Shown here in pieces: positions 55,999 to 64,000 of a stretch of 64,000 nt of DNA. The stretch is from Adiantum capillus-veneris (lineage: Eukaryota > Streptophyta > Polypodiopsida > Polypodiales > Pteridaceae), in the NCBI GenBank assembly GCA_014529385.2, contig CM043959.1:61324753-61388752 (forward strand). The letters are read 5' to 3'. The number at the start of each line of letters is the position of its first letter. The first letter of the stretch is position 1. The notes under the pieces are model-generated. The model was not told the origin of the DNA. It saw only the letters and a list, made by a program, of their open reading frames with translations, and searched no databases. The translations under genes were made by a program, and so were the position numbers.

Positions 55999-56931
55999 AT
56001 AGCCCTGCACTAAGCCCAAGAGGCACTTTGTGCTTCTTGTATGAGTGGTTTGCAGTAGGAAAGAAGAGGGAGAGGAAGGCGTATTTTTTCTGCAAGTTGT
56101 TAATTTTGTTTTTCTGTTGCGCACAGTTTGCATTTCTTGCGTTTTTTTGCATTTTCTGTGTTTTCACTGCACAGTTCTGTCAAGTTTCAATTTCTGCATT
56201 TTCTGTGTTTTCTGGTTTTTGCACATTTAGGCGCACAGTTAGTTAATTGAGTAGGTTAGTAATTAGGTGAACCACTGATTAGTAGGTCAGTAGGTAGGTG
56301 GGACAGTAAATAGTTAGGTGAGGTCAACGCGCACCAAAACGCGTACCAAATAATATCTCAAAAAAAAAAAAAAAAATCGAAAAATAAAAACGTGAGCGAG
56401 GGGGAGGTTAGATTTTCAAAAATAAAAAACGTGAGTTATAAAAACGGACGGGTTGGTTTGTATAAAAGTTAGATCGGGATCGTTTCCCCAAGCCCAGGCC
56501 CAGGCCCAGGCCCAGGCCCAGGCCCAGGCCTCAGTCCTCAGTCTTATGATATATACTAGACTCACTCTTATATATATACCCTACTCCCTCAAGAGAGAAT
56601 GAGAGCATGTGGGGCAAGTCCTCCACTCTCCTTCTTTCTCTTCCCACTTGCACCCTTAGACTTTCTAGTTTGGGCCTAGTTCCCTACTGGAAATTGACAG
56701 TTTTCAAGATTCCGAGGGCATAGAGTGACCAAACGGACGGCTGTAAAGCACATCACGACCCTCTGACCGAGACGCTCGTTTTGAGCTATCATACGCTCTA
56801 TTCTATAGCCGGGTCAGAAAAAAAGGACCAAAAAGTCAAATTAAGGAAAGACTTGGGTTGCAAAACACCCAAAAATACTAGGTGAGCAGCCTTCACGGGC
56901 ACTCACTGACACTTCTAGGGGATCAAGTCAT
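55999..56931 (+). other. Leader of element H
   Basis: Non-coding. Holds a few tttctgcattttctgtg units (56128-56222), the unexpanded version of the C minisatellite, and a (CCCAGG)n run at about 56485-56530. Confidence 0.75.
56485..56530 (+). repeat. (CCCAGG)n hexamer run
   Basis: About seven hexamers; C has three degenerate units (GGGCTT on plus) at 39665-39690. Confidence 0.9.
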
Positions 56932-59700
56932 ATGAACCTACGCTCTGGATGAGTGTTAGAGCACGATCACATTGGTAGTGCCTCTGTTCATACGGACACC
57001 CATTACCCATCCACGATAGGCTCTAGACCCTCAGCGGGGACACAAGGTAGCACCACCCAAGACCCTAAAATAGCCGCTAGTGATTCCTCCTCCGACTCAG
57101 AAATCATGGAAGCATACCCTACCCAAAACACTGAGAGAGAAGGCCATGCACCTCCTGAAGCTCCACAGCCTAGTACTAGTATGTTTAGCCGTTTCATGGA
57201 AACATTAGGTAGAGCTACTCGCTCAAAACCTGATGCAAATGAAGCACACGAAGGGGGTGGGGAAGTGGACTCTCCTTTCACATCGCACGTGGACCCCACA
57301 CCCCCAAAGAGTGTCCATGTGGATATCCTGCCAACTTCTTACCAAGAAGGCCCTGTTGAGCTGCCTCCTTCAGAAGTTCCCTCTAGAGTACCGTTGGTGA
57401 CAAGTAAAACCACGGGGAGCAACATTGCTTCTACCTCACAAGAAACCGTTAACACGTCGACTCTAGAAGGATTGTTCATTAATGATCATTGGACATACGA
57501 CCTCCACACTGAGGTGTTGACGGATCTACACTCTGGCCACGCCTACCATGTAGGATGGATAGAGATTGTACAATCCACCTCTAGTGCCACGAGCATCGAA
57601 GATCAACAGAAAATGATCTGTAATGTTATCCATGGCATTATTCAATCAGAAAGGCAAAACCGAGGGGTAAATATACTCTCAACTGGCCCCATGAGATTTC
57701 TGGATACGAGCAAGGCTCAACAGCCTACTCTATCATAAATGGAGACTCCTCTAATGAGCCGCATGGACCCATCTTACGTCATTTCACCTGGGGTCTCTAT
57801 GCAATCTGAGCCTCCGAGCGACAACTTTAGCTTCCCTAACTTGGCTCAACCCTCTATTAAGGAAAACACAATGCTCACTCCAGGGATAAGCCTGACAGAG
57901 AATGTACCGATGACATCTACGGTTAGCGCAGTGCCACTACCTAGTGTCGTAGTACCTAATATGGGGCCTCGACCGTATGTGCCTCTAGCCCCTTATGCAC
58001 ACATGGCCCCCACACCTCCAATTGTACCACTTGTTTATGCTCCTCGAGTGCCGCTCCCTAGCCCTTATCCGAGTGGACCTATGTCCGGTTATGTTCCATA
58101 TCCTGCATCATCCACACATATGCCAAGACCGGTACCCGTCCCTCTCCCACATATGATTCCAAGAGTACCTCCACCGGCCCTACCTCCTCACATAGGTGAC
58201 TTGGCAGCGTTTGCTCAAACCATAGGTCGATCTATCGCGGAAAATATGCGTTATGCATCTGATAGAGAGCCTAGAAGTAAGGCAGTACAAATTGCCAAAC
58301 TCACGCAAAAATTCAATGGGGACGAAGATGCTAGGAAACACATTGAAGTGTTTGAACAAGTATGTGATTCCTTAGGGGAACACAACGAACTACATAAGTG
58401 CAATGCCTTAAGCTTGACATTAAGTGGGAAGGCTGGAGATTGGTATAGAACCCTAAGGGTGGACGAGAAAACAATCTACCCTACCCTTCGAAGGTTGTTT
58501 CTAAAGGAGTACATACGAGAAGGTGTGCTTTGGGGTGTAGCATCTCAGCTACAGAAGGCCAAACGTAAGGAAGGAGAGTCAGTAAGGGACTTCATTAGTC
58601 ATCTAAAGCACTTAAACTCTCGCTGCCCTGTAAATGAGCGCTTCAACAATAACCAACTGCTTGATCGATTTATTCGAGGGTTGAGGAATGAAGGAATCTA
58701 TAATGGACTAGTGATTAGAGGTATCACAACCTAGGAAGATGTCACTGCCAATGCAATCCAATTAGAGGACAACTTGATGATAGCAGGCATGAGGGTGTCT
58801 ACTGACACGAGATCCACTAGCTCACGAGCCATTGAGTATGAACCCATGACTGCAAAGCCCATTGCCAATGAGCCAAAGGTATTTGAGACATTCTTGACAG
58901 ACCTCACCAAGGCAATCCAAGAGTCTCTTAAGGATAATCGACCCCCTCAAAATAGTCACATGTATCCAAGAAGGAAGCAACAATGGTGTTCCATTTGCTT
59001 AGGTCCACATAGCACTAGTGAGTGCTCTACGTTTAGAGTAAAATTTAATGGAACTTGCAACGCATGTGGTAGGTATGGTCACCAAGCTAAGGATTGTTTA
59101 ATGATCAAATGTATAATGGCAAATAGACCACCTGTAGCCTGGACGGATGCACCTCGAGCTCCTGTATTGATGCCTGCTCCACCTGTTGAGCAACTAGCGC
59201 AACACATGGTCCCTAGATCTCAAAATGTTATACAAGCTACACCGCTACCACCTCCTATGCTAGGACCGCAGCCCCTGCATCCAAGAGTTGCCCCTATGAA
59301 CCAAGTGGGTTGCGAGCCATCAAATGCTTATGCAGATGGCTGTGAGGAGGAAATAGACACTAGTATTGCCTACGGACTTGATACATTGGAAGAGTGTCCT
59401 ATATACTACATGGAAGATTGTTGGGGGCAAGTCAAGCCGGTTTATCAAGCTGCTGCTCTCGCATCCAGAGGTCAAAATATCAACACCCAGGCTAGGAGGC
59501 CACCTCTTCAATGCTACGAGTGTGGTGGACCACATCGGGCAGCAGAGTGCCCTATTAGGCTGCAAAAGAATGCTGCACAGATGCAAATGAATCAAGGGAG
59601 CACGTCTGCAATGCCAATACTCACATGTAATCGTTGTGGCATAGATCACTTGATTGCCCAATGCCCCTATAACCCAAATGCGCCTAAAATCACACCCCTA
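56932..59700 (+). pseudogene. gag: gag of element H
   Basis: From ATG 56932 in one frame, with stops at 56950-56952, 57736-57738 and 58732-58734. Same plan as C: Ser/Pro-rich start, Pro-rich middle, gag domain (SGKAGDWYRTL, LLDRFIRGLRNEG), and four knuckles (CSICLGPHSTSEC near 58987, CNACGRYGHQAKDC, CYECGGPHRAAEC near 59512, CNRCGIDHLIAQC near 59626). At each stop C has a sense codon. Confidence 0.88.
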
Positions 59701-61140
59701 AATTTGGTCGAAATTGCTAGTGTGACATCGCCCATACCACCCGTCGCACCCGCTTATGCGATTACACGGTCCATGCTTCAAGGGCCAGGCCATATCCTCG
59801 AAGAGAGAGATACCGCGTCAGTTATCCAAGCAAAGAAAAACAAGACACGAAGGAAGAGGTCGCAGAATATGGGAAATTCAAAGCCAAGTTCCAAAACAAA
59901 CATAGGAACACGAGATGACCCCGTGTATATGAATGACCTCGAGGATGATTCAGATTCAATCGAGACAATGGAGACTAGAACCAATACCACAAAGGGAAAG
60001 ACCGACAAAGAGAACCGTAACATGGAACCTAATGAAAACCGAATAAGAGAAAACCATAAAGAGCCTCTGAAAACACCACAAGTGTTTCCAAATCCAATCC
60101 AAGACCCCCAAGATAAACCGCAGGGGCAAAAAGGGAAGAATCATAAAAAGAAGATTGGGACGTATCCAAACCCAGTAGACGAGATTGAGCAGGTGAAACA
60201 TCTAAGAGGTTTAGTGGAGGAGACTCAAAGGAAACTAGAACCAAAACCCATGCATGTCAAAATTCATGACACAGTGTTTCCCACGCAAGTTCATCCACCC
60301 CACATGAACCATAGACCATTAGCCATATCTAGTATCATCCAAGAAGGGAGTGAGGACGGAGCATCAGAAAGTGAGCATACACCTTTCTTGTTGGAAAGGA
60401 TGTTTAACGAAGGAATACCTGATCCGATTGAGGAATATGAGATTCCATCCTCACCAGTTCCTAGTCAAGGACCTACACCTTGCAAAATGCCAATGAATGT
60501 TGCCAAACTAGTGGACTTCATGTCTTCTGAGGTCCAAACCACGATCATAGCAAAGCTGTATGGAGATCCTGAGTTATTCCTTGCACTTCGAGCATTCCTT
60601 AACGGAGAGCTACGAACGGGATTACCGCAGTTTGCGCAACCAAATAGGCCTGACTCGATTATGATTGATGAGGAAAATCATGTGCAATCACTTGACTTAG
60701 ATGGACACGAGTCTGTGATCGAGGTACCCATTAATGAATTAGGGCAGTATTTTGAAGGCGACGAGTCTAATGCGACCCTACCCATCACTACCAAGGGATT
60801 AACTATAAAGGGAATTCTTGATGGTGGTGCGGGAGTTAGCATCGTTACAAAAGATTGTTGGGAATCCATGGAAAAACCCCGCCTCAGTGTTACTAACATT
60901 GTGGTAAAGATGGCAAATGGTACCATAGCCAAACCTATGGGGATGCTCAAGGATCTTAAGATCAAAGTTCTAGGACACAAGGTACGACATACGTTCATTG
61001 TAATGGATTTCTCTAAACACCTTATGTCATATGAAATGATTTTAGGATGACCATTCATGAGGGAAGCACAAATGGTTCATGATTGGTCTAAAAATCATGT
61101 CTATTTGCAATTCCAAGAATCTGTCCTTAGAGTGGATTTG
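59701..61140 (+). pseudogene. Linker and first aspartic protease of element H
   Basis: Lys/Glu-rich linker, then retropepsin with I-L-D-G-G-A-G (Asp 60820-60822) and M-I-L-G; a TGA at 61048-61050 replaces Arg just before PFMREAQMVHDW. Would process gag; the stop removes everything downstream. Confidence 0.85.
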
Positions 61141-61374
61141 GTGACTGGTAAGGTACACCCCTTAGGGAGTAAAACCATTATTGATCATCGCTCTGACACC
61201 ACAGTTCACTCGGCCCCACTAAAATATTGTTACACTTGTAAGAAGGATACAGACATTGGTCAAGATTCTCCTTACATGGATGTGTTACCGGGTATGACGG
61301 AATCAGACAACGTAGACTGGGTACACCTAGCTGCAACCATAGATACCTGGGGAAATAAAGGAACCACTTGGGTC

Positions 61375-62300
61375 ACACCAGAGGGGGAAGAGGTACCACA
61401 AATTGCACCTCTGAACTTTGTAGGTCCAATTAGTCCCGCAGCTCGCAACACTCAATCTCGATATATTCTAGTTGCTACGGACTATGTAACAAAGTGGGCT
61501 GAAGCTAAGGCTTCACAAAAAGCTGACGCGAGGACAACAGCTAAGTTTCTTTTTGAGAACATTATCACAAGATTTGGTTGCCCTTTTGAAATTGTTAGTG
61601 ATAATGGTACCCATTTTATAAATGAGGTAATAAGAGAGCTTACCACGACCTTTATGATATCCCACCATAAGTCTACACCTTATTACCCGCAAGCTAATGG
61701 ACAAGCCGAGAGCACCAACAAGACTCTAATCTCTATTTTAACCAAGACGGTAGAAGCTCATCGCACTGATTGGGATTTGAAGTTGACATATGCTCTATGG
61801 GCTTATCGTACTGCTTATAAAGTGTCTATTAATTGTACACCATTCAAAATGGTATACGGCCAAGAAGCGGTTATGCCTTGGGAGTTTGTCATTCCTAGTC
61901 TTAGGGTAGCTTCGCAAGAAGGATGGAATGGTAACCCCTTAACCGAGCGTTTGTATATCTTAGAAAAACTAGACGAAGAGAGACAGTTGGCTGTGCAAAA
62001 TGCTCTTGTGGAAAAGGATAGGAGAAAGAAGTGGTTTGATCGCCATGTGAAGGACAAGGACATCAAAGTTGGTGATAAAGTCCTTATGTATGGAGTACGT
62101 AAAGAGAAGAAAAAGTTGAAATATGCTGGTAAAGGACCATATAGAGTATGTGAAATTACCCCACAAGGTACCCTTCGTGTGGAAACTCTTGATGGAGTTG
62201 AAACCATTGGATTCCTCAATGGGAGTAAATTCAAAAGATATTATGATCCTTTAAGCCAAAAAGAACTACGGGTCATTCATCAAAAGAAGGCCGCCAAAGC
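61375..62300 (+). pseudogene. Integrase core and C-terminus of element H
   Basis: Enters abruptly after TPEGEEVP: PLNFVGPISP (the expected first catalytic Asp is Asn, 61414-61416), ATDYVTKWAEAKA, Asp in VSDNGTHF (61600-61602), Glu in NGQAESTNK (61708-61710), 35 residues apart, then LKYAGKGPYRVCEI, the GPY module. The zinc-finger domain is missing. The lost Asp lies at the junction, so the deletion end may have removed it. Confidence 0.85.
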
Positions 62301-62800
62301 ACAAACCGAGTTAAACAAGATACAAGCTCAAGCTGAGGCTAAGGAGCGACAACAACGTATAAGACAAAAACGAGAGGCTAACCTTGGAGTCACAAATGCA
62401 TTCCACGTGGAAATCGAAGAGGATGGGTTGGACTCTGACACACCTCTACCATACCCCATTGAGTTAAATAGTGCCTATGGAAAAGTGCTATATAATGCCT
62501 TATTGGACACGGGTGCTAAATATAATCTGCTATCCTATGGGGTGTGGTGTCAGTTAGGGAAGCCACCTCTATCTGAGAGTATTATCCAAGTCAAGGGTGT
62601 CAACAAGAAAAAAACTACAGTTTTTGGAATCTGGCACACTTCTGTCAGTTATGAAAATGGGATTGTAGCTCAAGACTTTTTGGTCATGCCTACTGGAACT
62701 ATGGAGGGTAATATAAACCTAGGCCGCACGTGGATGATAGCAACCAAATGCACTATTGATTGGGGGACTGGGGGTGTTACAACGCAAAAACCAACTCTTA
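62301..62800 (+). pseudogene. Second retropepsin-like domain of element H
   Basis: After a basic, Gln/Glu-rich helical stretch (AKAQTELNKIQAQAEAKERQ), a second protease-like fold: N-A-L-L-D-T-G-A-K-Y-N (Asp 62506-62508), DFLVMPTG and I-N-L-G-R-T-W-M, then DWGTGG. DWGTG also follows the protease of element A. Open frame, no stops. A protease after integrase is not the usual order. Confidence 0.72.
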
Positions 62801-62929
62801 GCCCTACCACTCAAGCCATAGTCCCTGAGATATTGCCTAAGGAAATAAAACCCAAGACATTGCATGTCCAGGAGGTTGAACCATACGTCCCCATAGCCCA
62901 ACTCTCTAGAGCTTCAATTGATGTAGTTG

Positions 62930-63621
62930 AAAGAAAGCTTGAGACACACAAGAACCATCCTAATATAACACAGAAAACATACAAGTGGGTCCCTAAAGCC
63001 TCTGTAGTGAGCATGGTTGATGCAAAAAAACGGAAACCTAGTAAGAACTGTCCCACTCACTCCAAGAAATGTAAAGAAACGTTGCGTTGGATTCCTAAAC
63101 GACTATTGGAAGCCCAAGGATACTATAAAGGAAATGATCAAATCTGGGTGCCCAAACGTAAAGTGTACTCTTACCTGTCACCTGGCCCATGTAAACCCAA
63201 TCCTGTGGCTCCAAAACAAATTGAAAATCGCAGAAAAGAAAAAATCATGGAATATTACACACCCGATCTAGAGCTAGTTTGGGTACCAAAGAAAGAACGA
63301 ATTGTTCCACCTAGCTCAAGAACAGGGAAATCAAATGAAGCTTCTTGCTCTTCATGTAGTTCCTATACGCAAATAGAAGCTTCGACACAACCTCCACCTA
63401 CCACTATACATATCCATACAAGCACGAAAGAGTTTTCACCTCCCGGGGTAAGTTCATCACCTACAACAACGTTGCAAATAAAATCATGGGAGAGTACCTT
63501 ACCACCCTTGCAACTAGATGAAATGCATAGGGCGGTCGAAAACTATTGGTTAAAACCTTCACCCATAACAACTTGGAACAATTGGTTCCACAAGGTGACG
63601 ACCTCATTCCAAAAGGTATGA
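62930..63621 (+). pseudogene. W-V/I-P-K repeat tail of element H
   Basis: Four motifs: YKWVPKA (62980), LRWIPKR (63085), QIWVPKR (63142) and LVWVPKK (63277), with Lys-rich spacers and a Ser/Thr/Pro-rich end TSFQKV-stop at 63619-63621. Strongly like the C tail. Role unknown; basic-aromatic repeats could bind nucleic acid. Confidence 0.75.
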
Positions 63622-63628
63622 TCTACCC

Positions 63629-63644
63629 AAGGAAGGGGGGAGTG
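63629..63644 (+). promoter_or_regulatory. Internal purine tract of H
   Basis: aaggaaggggggagtg right after the pol stop, same as in C (34091-34105). Confidence 0.5.
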
Positions 63645-63720
63645 TTTGCTAACATCAATCATTCACTCGCTCCCCTCTCAACCTTTCTCCTTGACCTCTC
63701 AATTCCAATCTTAGGGAATG

Positions 63721-63730
63721 TATATATATA
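63721..63730 (+). promoter_or_regulatory. Internal TATA-like box before extra ORF of H
   Basis: TATATATATA about 180 bp before the extra ORF, conserved in C. Confidence 0.5.
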
Positions 63731-63901
63731 GCCTTATACTCACAAAAAACAAAAATAGTAAAGAGCAAGAGCGACTAGCAACAAGAGAGCACCCTATCAG
63801 ATCTTACATATAAGTCCAAATTCACCGTGTCAATTCAAGCAACACACAAAAACAACTCTTATGTTTTAAAGGCCTAACCAAATCTATTTGTCTTGTCAGA
63901 A

Positions 63902-64000
63902 ATGGCTACTTCACCAAAGGCATGCACTTCTATTTTTGATGAAAGGTACCCTTTGTCTTTTCCTCAAGTGTTCTACGTATGCTACCCTATACTTTCTTGC
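63902..64000 (+). CDS. Extra 3' ORF of element H, partial
   Basis: First 33 codons (MATSPKACTSIFDERYPLSF and on) match the C extra ORF with few changes; open to the window end. See 33408-33830. Confidence 0.65.
   Translation, partial: MATSPKACTSIFDERYPLSFPQVFYVCYPILSC

Larger units (their letters stand above)
55348..64000 (+). mobile_element. Element H: relative of C with integrase and second protease
   Basis: Plus-strand element cut off by the window edge. 5' LTR 55348-55976, tRNA-Asp-like primer site, leader, gag-protease-integrase-second protease-tail in a single frame with four stops, internal purine tract and TATA box, and the start of the extra ORF. RT and RNase H are absent. Confidence 0.9.

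Noticed and set aside
56485-56530. Telomere-like repeat
   Set aside because: CCCAGG hexamers are not the plant telomere unit and lie in a retroelement leader.

Overview
This window looks like part of a large, repeat-packed land-plant genome. The basis is Ty3/gypsy elements with a second, archaeal-like RNase H (a Tat-lineage trait known from plants), a Ty1/copia element, chromovirus fragments with a chromodomain, a CACTA-type TNP2 transposase with a GT-AG intron, plant-style primer-binding sites and many long CT/CA microsatellites. I see no intact host gene and no rRNA, tRNA, CRISPR or prokaryotic signal. The species cannot be told from sequence alone; a big-genome lineage such as a fern or gymnosperm is only an inference.

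Layout. 1-11162: the 5' end of a minus-strand LTR element (X), whose LTR is split by a nearly complete Tat-like element A (1281-10539, plus strand, LTR pair of about 1.56 kb). 11163-20955: a mosaic of decayed pieces: chromovirus RT, an LTR end with an initiator-Met primer site, copia integrase, a chromovirus integrase tail with chromodomain, an unknown relic ORF, a protein-kinase gene relic, and a 1-kb array of 62-bp repeats. Two inverted copies of a roughly 280-300-bp sequence bracket most of this. 21404-27305: minus-strand element D, which carries gag and protease only. It sits in the integrase of an older minus-strand element E (27306-28425). 28426 onward: Tat-like element B (plus), its body split by element C (31488-40925, minus, 9.4 kb, ATAAC target duplication). 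B resumes at 40931 and fades out near 43270. 43535-48963: minus-strand Ty1/copia element F. 48964-51710: unrecognised decayed DNA. 51711-55246: minus-strand CACTA transposase relic G. 55348-64000: element H (plus), a relative of C that runs off the window.

How the parts relate. The order of nesting is readable: A went into X; D and B went into E; C went into B. A, B and D share a small ORF upstream of gag, which is the best candidate here for a little-described coding unit. C and H are one family with an unusual plan: gag with four zinc knuckles, an aspartic protease, a C-terminal tail of four W-V/I-P-K repeats, an internal purine tract and TATA box, then a separate ORF of about 140 codons before the 3' LTR. 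H also keeps an integrase core followed by a second retropepsin-like domain. C, D and H all lack reverse transcriptase, so they would depend on other elements to move.

Limits. All identities rest on motif reading by eye. No alignment, search or divergence calculation was run. Boundaries of decayed relics are approximate.
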